Assembly (NCBI GenBank): GCA_022457155.1
Contig: JAJGOT010000359.1
Coordinates: forward strand, 145,001 to 209,000
From: Cladopsammia gracilis
Lineage: Eukaryota; Cnidaria; Anthozoa; Scleractinia; Dendrophylliidae
Direction of reading: 5' to 3'
DNA: 64,000 nt
The position numbers and the translations under genes are program-made. Each line of letters opens with the position of its first letter. Positions within the stretch are counted from its first letter, which is position 1. Shown one piece after another: positions 9,601-21,600 of the stretch. The notes under the pieces were generated by a model that saw only the letters and a list, made by a program, of their open reading frames with translations, was not told the origin of the DNA and searched no databases.

Positions 9601-12600
9601 TCGGCTTCTTTGAAAATAGCCAGGTCTCCATGGCCACAAAGTGTGGTTCAAGTATGTCTATGTTACTTGTTCACATTCAAAGTAGGTTTAAGTGCACTTA
9701 GGAAGTACTTAGAATCCCTAGTGTTAAACCACCAAATGTCTGAACATTCCATATGTACTCCAGTGTACCCTGCAAATGTAAGGCCCCGTTTACACGGGTC
9801 CGGACAAATTTTTGCACGGACAAAAACTTACACGGTTCCACCTTGCGTTTACACGGGACCGGCGGAACTGGACGAATTTTTGAACGGCTAAGTGTGCAAG
9901 TTTGGGACCTGAAGAAAGCAGGTCCCAAACTTGCACACTTAGGCCCCGTTTACACGGGTCCGGACAAATTTTTGCACGGACGAATTTTGTTCCTGGACCA
10001 CGTGTTTACATGGATCCGTGCAAATTCTGTTACAGATTGCAGTGGTGTTTACACGGATCCGTGCAAATTTTGGACCAGTCGCGGCATGTGAATGGCTTTT
10101 TAACGTCTCTGTTGTGATTGGTTATCTCTAATGCTTTAAACCAATCATGTTGCAGCCCTTGCTGTACGCGGCAAATCAAACATGGCGGCAGACACAAACT
10201 TTACGTGGTCAGACGAAGAAATTAATTTGTTGCTGCATGTAGTTTTAGACTACAAAGCTGGAAAAGCAGGGGAAGGGGTTGATTGGGAAACGGTCAGGAG
10301 CAAGTACGAAGACGTAACCAAAATGTTTTTGGAAAAGTACCCTGATAACGACAAGGAGAAATTCCCCCGACGTACCGAGGCGTCAGGAAGCTTTAACAAA
10401 GACCGAATCCAAAACAAACTAAAAAGGATCAAGTTAAACTTCCGAAAGGCAGTGGACAAGGGAAGGCGCAGTGGAGGGGGAAGAGTGGTTACCACTTTCT
10501 ATGAAGAGTGTTGTGAGATATGGTCTGGTGCTCCTGCAGTTGAGTCCATTGCATGCGGTATTGACACTTCGTCAATAGACCTAGATTCATCAAGAGAACT
10601 CGACGATGACAGCGTGGATCATTGTAGTGTAACGGAAGATGTGCCTGTCGTCCCGACGGAAGAGGTAGAGTCAGTCACCAATGACAAAGTAGCAGAACGA
10701 AGGCAACTGCTGCAAAAACAACTTAAAGGAAAACGAGACAGTAAATTGACAAAGAAACTGTCGACAGACATCCAGCTGTTGGCTGTAGCTAGAGAGGACC
10801 TCCAGCTGAAAAGAAAAGTACTCGACCAGATGGAGGAGGCAGATAAAAAGCACCAGAAAACAATGGATTCGCTTCTTCAGGGGTTTACGTCATTGACATC
10901 AGCCCTCAACAATGGTTTTGGCCTCGTTGGTAGTCTCCTTTCCCAGCCTGCACCATTCTCAACATCACAAGAAGTACATCAAACGGCAAGCATTTATGAT
11001 TTCCCTGATTTTTCGTATCGCGCCACTATGAACAGGAACAACAATGACTTTACCAAGTTATGAACAATTTTCGAAAAAGAAAAAACAAGACCATTTGAGA
11101 GCTTTGTCTTTTGTTGTCTTGAAAAAAATTTATTGCATCAGTGAAAACTTTTGAAGATTTTCTCCAGTTTGGCTAAATATAGCCATTTTATTTTATCTTT
11201 CACTGATTATTCTCCACACAGTGTTTATGCTCAGAGGAAATAAGAGACTAAATTAAAGATGTTTGCCTTCAATTTATTGAATCTTAAAGTTAAAACCTTG
11301 TTGAAAAAATCATACATTATACAAAGATTTGGTTTCTTTTGTTTTTAAATCTCACACTCCTTTAACAATATAATTTAAATTGTAAAAACCCCAGGCAGTG
11401 TCATGTAAGAATAAGTGAACATGGGGTCCTTAAGCATGTTAAAGTTGATGTAATGAACGGTACAGCAAATCAGCACAAGTTTCAGAAACAATAACGTCTG
11501 TCAAAAATGCACTGTCTTGTTATTTAGGCTCAGTCAGTTGTCCTTCAAGACAGAAATGGTGCTTTTGAAGTAAATATTTAATCAAAAAATTGCACAAATG
11601 CATCTCTTATTTTTTTACTTTGAGCTTCTGTACTTTGCTGTCTGCCAGGAGAAGAAGTAGGTGGCTGAAACTCATTGTCATACTGAATAGCTCTGTCAAC
11701 ATCTTCTTGAGGGATATAATCATTGTTGATTTCACAAAAGTTATGCAATACAAAGCATGCATGAATGACTATTAGGAGATCATCAATGTTTATGTCCATC
11801 TCTCTGCGAAGGGCACCAAATCTCCCCTTAAGCCTCCCAAAAGCACACTCGATTACCATCCGAGCAGAGCTCAGACGGTATCCAAAGTATTGCTCCTGGA
11901 CTGTATTGCCTCCTCCAGGAAACTCTTTCATGAGGTAAGGCAACAAGGGATAAGCTGGATCTCCCAGCACACAAACAGGAACTGGTACAGTGTCTGGTGT
12001 TAAATGTTTATACAGTGGTGGGATGGCACCATCTCTCAGCATCTTGTTTAAAGCAGAGTTGTAAAATATGCGAGAATCATGTACACTTCCTGGCCATTTA
12101 ATAACAACATCAGAGAAACAGTACTTGTAGTTGCAGGTGGCTTGCACGTTTACAGAGAATCTGTTTTTGCGATTCAGAAAATCAGTTGCATTTTTATTTG
12201 GTTGTTTTATAAAAATATGTGTTCCATCAACCGCACCAAAACACTGAGGAAAGCCATGCTTGCTATAAAATTGTTGAACAGCTTCTTCCAGTTCATTCTC
12301 AGTCTTGGGTAGTGTAATATATTGAGGACCAGGAACAGTTGAGATAACAGTGCACACCCTTCGAACTATAACAGACACTGTGCATTTTGCAAGCCCAAAA
12401 GCGTTCGCTACCTTGCGGTATCTCCCTTCATCCGAAAGATAGTACAAGGTGACCGCCACTTGCTTTTCGACAGACACAGGCATTCGCATGTTCGTGCATT
12501 GTTTCACAAGAAATGGCCTGACGGCATCACACAACTTAAAGAAAGTCGACTTCGACATCCTGAAGTTTTCCTTCCACTCCTCCTCCAACATTACGCCACT

Positions 12601-15600
12601 CATAAAGTTATCCCACCATTTAGAGGTTCGCCCTGGACGTATCCATGCCTTTCTTGGCTTTCTGGCCCGTGACTTTTCCCTCCGTTGGTTGTTTCGTGAG
12701 CTGTACATGCTACAATGTGTATCACCCATAAATGTAATAACAACCATAAATGTAATACTCACCATAAATGTAATAAAAATCAACCATAAATGTAATACTA
12801 ACCATAAATGTAATAAGAATCAACCATAAATGTAAGAAATGACTAACCATAAATGTAAGAAATGACTAACCATAAATGTAATAATTTTTTAACCATAAAT
12901 GTAATAATCTGACTCACCATAAATGTAATACATTTTAACCACAAATGTAATAAACTGGATTCCAATAAAAAATCACGATTTTTAAAGACCGTTTATATGG
13001 TTGGTGAACACGCAAATTCAAACTCGCTTTTAAAAGAAAAAAGGTAATGGTCACAAATAACGTGTCATTACACAGATCGGCGATATCTGTCGTTGGCATA
13101 CGGCACAAATAGGCTGCCACGACATTAATTGACTCTACTGGAAATATACATTACCGTAAACGCTCTATTAAGGCCCCCTCTCTATAAACCACCTCTCTCC
13201 AATAAGCCCCACCCTCCTTAGCTTCAAGGTTTTAATAAGACCCCTCCCCCCTCTCTCAATTAAGCCCCCCACACCCCTCCCCCGACAAAACCACGGAAAA
13301 CAGAGCCACTTAGGTCGGGTTATAGTCTCTCGGGTTGTATAGCCTGAATGTGTTTCGCTTCAGTTTAAAATTGTACATGGCAAGTACTTGCAGATTGTAT
13401 TGCTATTTATTAAAGCTGGCCGGCTTTCCAGAAAAAAAAAATCGTGTCGTCTTTAATTCCTTCTAGACGGCTTAATAGTGCGTTTATGGTAAGTTTGATA
13501 TCAGGTCGCCTGATATCCCTAAGGTATTGAGGGGTATGATTTTGGACAAATGTCAATATTATTAGAGTTTTAAGCACTGAGGTTGTGAGTATCACGGTCT
13601 TCCTTCGTCAGTTTCAAACCTTAAGTATCGTGACGCGGAATGTTCCATTTCAAAGTGCTGAAATGACGTCAAGAAAAATCGAAATTTTGTAAATTACACC
13701 GGCTTTTGTAAACGGTTCGTTCTATGTACATATAAGAATTATAGTAATATCTTCAAACCTTCTAGGTTGTTGAGAGTGGGACGCTTTGCTTGCTAAGGAG
13801 AAACTCTTAAAGCGGTATTTGTTCTTTTGTTGAAAACTTCACAAAAAAACATTCCCATTTACGTTTATATGAGGCTTTCCAGAAGTGACAGACGAGTCGT
13901 ACCATACAACACCAAAAATATAAGTGACCATGAAGTTGTTAAGCGGATTATCATAATTGACTGCAGTTGGTATTGGTAGTTGGAAGCTCGCTACAAATAA
14001 TGCGGTTGACTTTTCGTTACAACGTGGAGCCCCTATTTTAAGACATTAAGTAACCACTTAAAATAGTTTCAAACTCTCTTTGATAGTAACAACCAGTTTA
14101 TTACATTTATGGTTAAAATGTATTACATTTATGGTGAGTCAGATTATTACATTTATGGTTAAAAATGTGTTACATTTATGGTTAGTCATTTATTACATTT
14201 ATGGTTGATTCTTATTACATTTATGGTTGGTATTACATTTATGGTTGATTTTTATTACATTTATGGTGAGTATTACATTTATGGTTGTTATTACATTTAT
14301 GGGTGATACATGCTCACCAAGAAATTCAAACGTATAAGTTGCCTTGATCGATGAAGATCGGAAACAATAGCCATTTGCAGCAACGTGTACTGCAAAAGCC
14401 CAGCTAATCCGGTTAAAATAGCGATGCATGCTGCTGCTGCTCGTCTCCTCATATCTATAATCTGCTTTTGTTTGTTTCTTTTGTCCTAAATTTAACAAAA
14501 TGTAACAAACCTGGGACAAATTGTAACAAAACTGTTTCATTTTTGCTACGCAGCCAGGCAAAACATAACTAGATTCCAGGCCTTAACCGCGCTATCTGAG
14601 CAAAAAGTTGCACGGTTCGGATGTTTACACGAGTCCGTACGAAATATGGAACCGTGCCGGTCAAAAAGTTGACCTGCTTTTTTCAGGTCCCAAACTTGCA
14701 CACTTAGCCGTTCAAAAAATTCGTCCAGTTCCGCCGGTCCCGTGTAAACGCAAGGTGGAACCGGGCAAGTTTTTGTCCGTGCAAAAATTTGTCCGGACCC
14801 GTGTAAACGGGGCCTTAGCCGCTCAAAAATTCGTCCAGTTCCGCCGGTCCCGTGTAAACGCAAAGTGGAACCGTGTAAGTTTTTGTCCGTGCAAAAATTT
14901 GTCCGGACCCGTGTAAACGGGGCCTAAGGATGCACTGACCTGCTTGTACTGTTCAGTAGAGTGTAACACGTTATGAAGCAGGAAACAAATGAGTGGAAGA
15001 CAAAGCTGTCTTAACAGATCCAGCTGATGACCACGGCTTGACTCGTCTTCTTCTTCCTCCTGTCGGTATACAAGCATGTTGTTAATTGCTCAACATCATT
15101 CATTGTAAGGATAGCGGCTGAGTGCCTAATAAACAGGACACCATTAAAAACCATTATAATAGTCTTGACAACATGTTGATTTTGCTTTCGTTTTCTATTT
15201 TTTTTTTTTAAGATATAAAAATGAAAAACCCCTGCTCATTAGCAACATATGTTTAAGCTGAAACTTGTGACGGCCTGAAAGAACACATCCACACAGGTTT
15301 CATATTCGAAGAATTGATTATTTATTCGGTTAAAAACTACTTACCGGCCTTTGGTCTACCATCCAGCCGCCATCAGGAAACAGTAGAACGTTATAAATCT
15401 TCTCAACTGTGGCCTAATAAGTGAATAAAACAGAAAAATATTGTTACTTAAACAACAGAAAGTGCAACGATTTGAAAATCAAGTTTAATAACATACCTTA
15501 GTGTGGATATCCAGCGAGTTCTTCCATCTTCCAAACTCCACCTGTTGTGCGGGATGATCAGCAATAAAAACGTTAAAAATTCGAACGATCGAGACCGAGC

Positions 15601-18600
15601 GACCGAGCGACCGATAATAATATTAACGGTACTTAGACAGTGCGTGACGGTAAATGGGCCCTTACATTACCATGAAATAGAAACCAGCTGTATGAGTTAC
15701 GAAGCCCTCCCTCTTCTCTGAAAAAATTATCAGAGGACTACACAGGTCCATATAGAGGATACCTTATACGGCAGCCAGCCTTACACGCGCGCTAACTAAG
15801 GCGAAAAGTGGTAAATCGAAACCTTTAAATAAATAGACAAAAACGCTTTAGCCGCCCAACATTAACAACAACGGCAACGTATTTCTGACAGTTTGAAAAT
15901 AGCCTAGAAAGATCGCGTTTAAAATAAGAAACAAAAGGAAGAATGTGTTTGAACTGCTACTTGTTGACAATGTTTCCAGCTTTCAAGGAAGGGTGTTGTA
16001 CTCCGCACAAGGTGCTCTGAGAGAGACACGTTTGTACAAGTAACCGGCGTGCAGAAAAGTACGTTCAACTGACAGACTGTCCTACCTCATACTGCTTGAG
16101 GCGCTGTTCAAAAGCCACCTTCTCCGTAAAGTTAGTGTGAACTTCGTGACGTGGCTTTAACTACAACACAAAATAATAACAATTTCAACCACCATTTCCT
16201 TTTAACGAAAGCGCAAATTTACGAGTATGAACCACGAGTAATGAGTTTGTTCTACTTACTGGCACACTGTGGTGAAAATGCTGAAACCAATCATTGAATG
16301 CATCCAGCGCCTCCTGACATAAAAAGATGGTCAAAAATCAGTGTAAAGTAGCTAGGATAAACAAGCACACAAACCGACACAGAACGACAATTGAGCGTAA
16401 AAATCAAAGCACCAGACACTTAGTAGCAGTGTGTACAAACCAATCTGCAAGCGACATTACCAACCAGTACAAGTAGTTTTCTTTTGTCGAATTGAAACTT
16501 AAAGAGAAGACACAACGTGCTATTTTATTTTAACACAGGAAGATGAATTGACAACAAGTGAGTTTACCAAGTAAGCTTTGATGCACAAGTATTCTCTTAT
16601 AGCATTGTCATCTCCAGCAGGTAATGCACTGGATCCACCCTGAAACAGACATTTCAAAATTATAAGAATTTCTAGCATTTTACTTAATTCAAAACGGTGA
16701 AAGTTTTGCTACCAGACGATTTTAAAACCACATGATCTGCTCACTGCCTTGGTCATCACTCGCCGCCATTTTGCACACCGCCCCTGGGGTCGAGGTCGCT
16801 GACAAAAAACATGTGACAATACCACCGATGTTACCAAATACTGATCAAGTGGTTAGGGCGCCGGACTTGAAATCCGAAGGTTCCGAGTTCAAGTCCAGCC
16901 GTAACCACTGGCTGGAGTTGTTTGGCGGTCCAACTCCTCGGTCACACTGTAACTCCTGTAAGTAGCCAATTGGTCTGCCTCCTGCCAGTTGGCTTGATAG
17001 CTAAGTGCTCGTCCAACATTTATATCATTTTCGTATCTCATCATAGTTTTTTTACTTAAATCTAGACATGATCTCAAAATTATACACGGCATACCTCAGC
17101 CATGAATCACCTGCCGGTCTGAGAAATCACTTAGCAAGAAACAACCAACGGAGGAAATGCTATTTTTTCAATGTTATCATGAAAACAAAGCATGTGGTTT
17201 TTATCACAAAGGTCACTTAAGTAAGTGGAAACTGATGGAAAAATTATTCTCCTAAAGGCGAACCTGCGGTATAAGAGGGCAAAGCCCCACGCCGAATCTA
17301 ATGCAAATGAGCAAGAACAATAGATTTTGCTCATTTGCATGAGTTGGACAGTCCAGCCGCCTTTTATATGGTGAGTTTGGCTTTAAGGATCAACGTCATC
17401 TGTAATGTACGTATTGTAAGAATGTATTTAAGTATTGTTAAATTACGTTTGTGTTGTAATAAAGTTGTAATAAAGAAAACAAAAACAGAGAATGCGTTCA
17501 TGGCTCTTGGTCAGAAGCCTGCGCAGGCGCGATAAACACAGGGTTCGTACCCTTTTTCAGAAACAAATTTCCAGAACTTTTCCAGGACTCCCAAATGCCC
17601 TTTAATTATTTTCCAGCTGTTGGAGCTTTCCATCCAGCTCATCTTTAATGTCTTTCAAGGCTGCCATCTTATCTTAGCTTCCAGATCTCCAGGACTTTCA
17701 ACGACTTGTAGTCATTTTCCAGGACTTTCCAGTCCTGGATAATGCCAAAGTAAAATTCCAGGACTTTCCAGGATTTCCAGGACACGTACGAACCCTGTGA
17801 ACAGTACTCACCCTCAGTTGCCACTCCTTATGAATCACGTGAACTGAGTCTGCAGGAATCTTCTGGAAAACTTCTCGGGCTGCAGCATGCTTCCTGGTGG
17901 CTGTTCAGAAAAATATAACAACCAAGAATTAGAGATAATTAAAACGCATACATCAATAAGCTCGTTTACACAGTTTTCAGCTTCCCTCCAAAGTTTAAGG
18001 TTTTTTTATATGAAAAATACGTAAATTTAAGTCAGCAGTGCCAAAAAAATGGCGACCATCGGTAAAGTTTTGCCTGTTTGACTGTTTTCAGCTCTCGAAC
18101 TACAGTACTCACACTGAAATCGCTCCACAAGTGGCAATAAAGCTCTTATCACTACGGGAAATTGTGCTCAATTAAATTCTTCTACTATATGAAATACTTA
18201 AGTTACTTAAGAGAAAAAACAATTTGTATGGAGACAAACTCACCAATAAAGCAGCGCATGATAGCATTGCTTTGCTTCAAGGCTTCACTTCGCTGAGAAG
18301 GATCAAATACCAGCCACTCAATGGCTTCTATCTTCTTGCGATCCTCCTGTAGAATAGAACAAACTGCCCATTCAAATGCTTGATTCAAACCCATAGCCAG
18401 GGGAAGAAAGTCGGCATAAGTTCTGTTCAACTTATGGGTTTTGGCCAAAGCCACCGAAGAAATACCCGGTCATAAAGTTACAGATTTCCGAGCGATGAGG
18501 TTAGGGACAGTGGAGCATGTGCAGCACAAGGGTGAACATAGACCATACGGTCTACAGACCATACGGTTTACATAGTACCCTGATTTTTACACGGTCCGAG

Positions 18601-21600
18601 GTCGCTCGCACTGAACTCAGTCAGAGTACGTTCAGTCCAATTCTTGAAATTCCTGATGGAGAGAAAAACGTCTCACAACCCCTTTGATTGGTGGAAATAT
18701 TCAACAGTTAGATGACATAAACAACAAACCTTAAACAAAGGACAATAGACAAGGAGAGGAGGGAGTCTGAGGACCGTCTGAGAATCAGGCTATCTACATA
18801 GTCCGAGTGTCTGTATTAACTAACAGAAGTGTCCATGTTATAGATGTGTTACAGAGGTGCACTTTACATAGTTTTTTTTTTTTCATGACCAACTGAACTG
18901 TCAGTTCTCTAAGAATATCATATCACATCACTCAAACGCATCCCTTCAACATGTGCACCTAACATGTTTTGTCCATTTAGCAGTTTTATAAAGTTTCCTA
19001 GAAAAATTATGTTTCATGAAATCAATTTTCTTTTCATGAGGTCATTTGATAGAACATTTCTATGTGACTTACATTTGAGGTAGCAGCTTCCAATGCAGGT
19101 GATATGTCTCTGTCAATTTTAAAATCTTCCTAAAGAGACGAAAATACAAAAAAACAATAAATAAACTGCACATATGTATTGTTAACTTGACTGGGTTAAA
19201 AACATGGTTCAATATTCAGATTTTATTAGGAGACTATATATGTACTTGCATAAGGTGCTACGGCAGCGGTATCGTTATGAAATTAAATGTTTACACTTAT
19301 GAAGTCTGCATAGTCTGGATAATAGTCCTGTTTCGAATTCGCTATGGTCGCTGAATGAAAGCACTGAAGACGCATTTTTACAGGGTTAGCCTCAATTTAA
19401 AGTGATAAATTCACAAATTCAGGTGAGAAGATGACCTGTTTAGAGCTCTGTCTGCTGTCTAATTTTCAAATTTCACGCACCTTCTGCCGGTATTTGTGTC
19501 TAACCCTGTATCAATGTGTCATTGGTGTTTGAATTCAGCGGGTAATTTTAAATACGAAAATGACTTTTTCACATTGTCCTGGGTTAGTCAATAGCCAGTG
19601 CTGATCCTGAGAAGTGTTGCATGTGTCCATGACAATAAACTGCACCTGTTTACAGCTGATTTCACAGCAGTGTGCAGACCTGGTTTTTCAAACATGATTT
19701 AGCCGTCATAGTCATTAGATCTCTTAATCAGACAATTGAGTAGTTTTTTAGTAAAAGATTTTGCTATAAAAATAAGCGAAACGTCGGTCGAAACGTCGTA
19801 ATTTTTTATCGCTTATTTTTATAGCAAAATCAGACAATTGTGAAGGAAATTCACACATAAACTGAGTTCACACAGTAAATACAGACTTCCTGAAATATAA
19901 AAAAAATCTGTAAAGATCTCAGTGCAGTAAGCAGAACCACTTTTTCAAACATGATTCACCAGTTATGATTCACCTGCCATGATTCGCATGTTATGATTTT
20001 CCCATTGTCAGAAAATAGTGAAAGAGATTCACAGATCATGTCTCTTGTGTGTGTTTCTATTCCAGGAAGTAAGTATTTACTCTTTGAGCTTATTTTATGG
20101 ACGAATTCTTTCACCATTGTCATCATGTTTCAAAAACCCAGCTCTGCACAGTGCAGTGACATCGGCTGTAAGGACCTAACCTTTCCGCGGATATTCTCCA
20201 CTACAGTCTTGGTTATCAGCGGAACATCAAGACCTATAGAAAATGAGGATCAAAGATGAGAAACTACTTAAATGGCACATGATTAAAAAACTGGATGCAA
20301 AGAGAGGTATACTTAAAACTGATATCTTTATGGGGCCAGCACATAGAGAAAGCACTGTTGTATTTTGGTGTTATGCTTTGAATTTCACCCCTTTTTAGGC
20401 AGACACCTTTCTACACATGTAACGCCACCTGTCGTAAGATACGTCACTTCACTTTCCCTATGCTAACATAATTTATATGTAGTGTCATTATACAAACCAG
20501 CATTGCTTGCTAAATCCAAGCATTTTTGTCTTTGCCTCATGTCAACAATATCTGGAAGACAATATTCCAAACTTAGAATTTATGCTGCCTTGGAATAGTT
20601 AATGGCTATATTTCCTTTTATGTTTCCAAAAAAAAACACAAAGAATTATAGTTTGCAAAAAAATAACAGTTACCTTCCAAAAAGTATGCATATGTTTGTG
20701 TTTGAATTTCTGGGGGCAGAGTAGCAGTGTAAGTTGCCACAAGGTCAACCTGTTTCTCATCAATAAGAGCCTGAAAAAAAGAATGCTAACTTACAAACTC
20801 ATGCAGAGTGAGCTATAAAACTATGATTAATTTATATAATTATCATGTAATATATTTAAATTGCATGTATTCCAGGCCAATTAAGCAACATTGTATCATT
20901 CATGACATTCTGATTTCATTGTCAGTAAGACAACAAATTTTTATAAAACCATAACAAAGATGATACAGAGCCTGGGTCAATGAAAAAATAAGCAATGACT
21001 GCATACTCTAAAATGGTTTAGTAATAACAGCAAAGCTGACAGAGTTCATACCTGAACATAAGCCTTCAAGATGGACACACACTGCTCCAGATCAGTCTGT
21101 TACAAAAGCAAAATAATTTCAGGGTAATAACAAAGAATATAATAACACATCATTGTACATAATTATGATCTTCAAAATGACACATGTAGGACTTTGTGTG
21201 TTAGTACTGTAGTTATATTTGGCTGGGTAACCACTCACCTCAGACTCAATTCCTGCTGATCTCAGAAATAGCACAAGATGAGCCTAAACAGCAACAAATA
21301 TAAAAATATTGTAATTTTTAGGTGAACATTTGCTCGTTTGTCTCATAATGAAGTCACTTTGAGATGATCGCAATGTTTCTACTGCTATTACTGCTAGTCT
21401 TCATAAGGCATTGAGGTCGATTGGTTATGTGTCGCTAATCTAGCACATTGGTTGGTTGCTATTGATGCATTTCGATCCTCGTTATTATTCCTAATAGATG
21501 TTGTTCCCTCACAGGTCTGATTCATTATCGATTGGCTGTTGTGCTTCTTGATTGTAGACATCCATGCTTCAGGAATTTCGATTCCAGTATCTCTGTTGAA

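Larger units (their letters stand above)
11578..14452 (-). pseudogene. Harbinger DDE transposase, interrupted near its N-terminus
   Basis: The main part, 12708-11578, encodes a HARBI1-like DDE_4 transposase. Numbering the open frame from 12783, the catalytic residues are Asp186 (GAVDGTH), Asp275 (LGDPAYP) and Glu312 ([12 protein letters not shown]), with [10 protein letters not shown] between. The frame appears to extend upstream to 12783, but those first 25 codons are read out of a foreign repeat. The native N-terminus lies on the far side of the inserted element: a frame opening at ATG 14452 runs to the insertion point at 14307 and, by frame, would lead into the MYSSRNNQ segment. The insertion duplicates eight bases that include an ATG, so a shortened protein from 12708 is conceivable. 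I treat the gene as broken by insertion, its catalytic domain intact. Confidence 0.82.
9782..14924. mobile_element. PIF/Harbinger DNA transposon, two genes, tandem-repeat TIRs
   Basis: A 5143-bp element flanked by a TAA duplication (9779-9781 and 14925-14927), as expected for PIF/Harbinger. The ends are GGCCCCGTTTACACGGGTCC and its complement. Each terminal region (about 9782-10075 and 14600-14924) carries several copies of a GTTTACACGGGTCCG-like unit in both orientations. It carries the two usual Harbinger genes: a Myb/trihelix-like DNA-binding protein (plus strand) and a DDE transposase (minus strand). The transposase is now split by a second element at 12712-14306. It sits in the NUP107 intron after exon 40, its right end only 15 bp from that exon's last base. 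Confidence 0.9.

Noticed and set aside
9295..9891. A 198-codon open stretch left of the Harbinger element
   Set aside because: It has no recognisable motif, is arginine-rich from CpG-rich sequence, and ends by reading through the Harbinger terminal repeat.
10182..11063. The Myb-like gene as a host transcription factor
   Set aside because: It lies inside the Harbinger inverted repeats and is the usual second gene of that superfamily.
12709..12783. N-terminal extension of the Harbinger transposase ([15 protein letters not shown])
   Set aside because: These codons are read out of the inserted TTACATTTATGG array. The native N-terminus is at 14452-14307.
12721..14307. A CRISPR-like array of short repeats
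   Set aside because: The linkers are 2-8 bp, the arrays are inverted mirror images, and the genome is animal. They are transposon ends.
16850..16920. A possible functional tRNA gene (tRNA-Ser-like)
   Set aside because: The A- and B-boxes are present but the acceptor stem does not pair and the sequence runs on into a SINE-like body.
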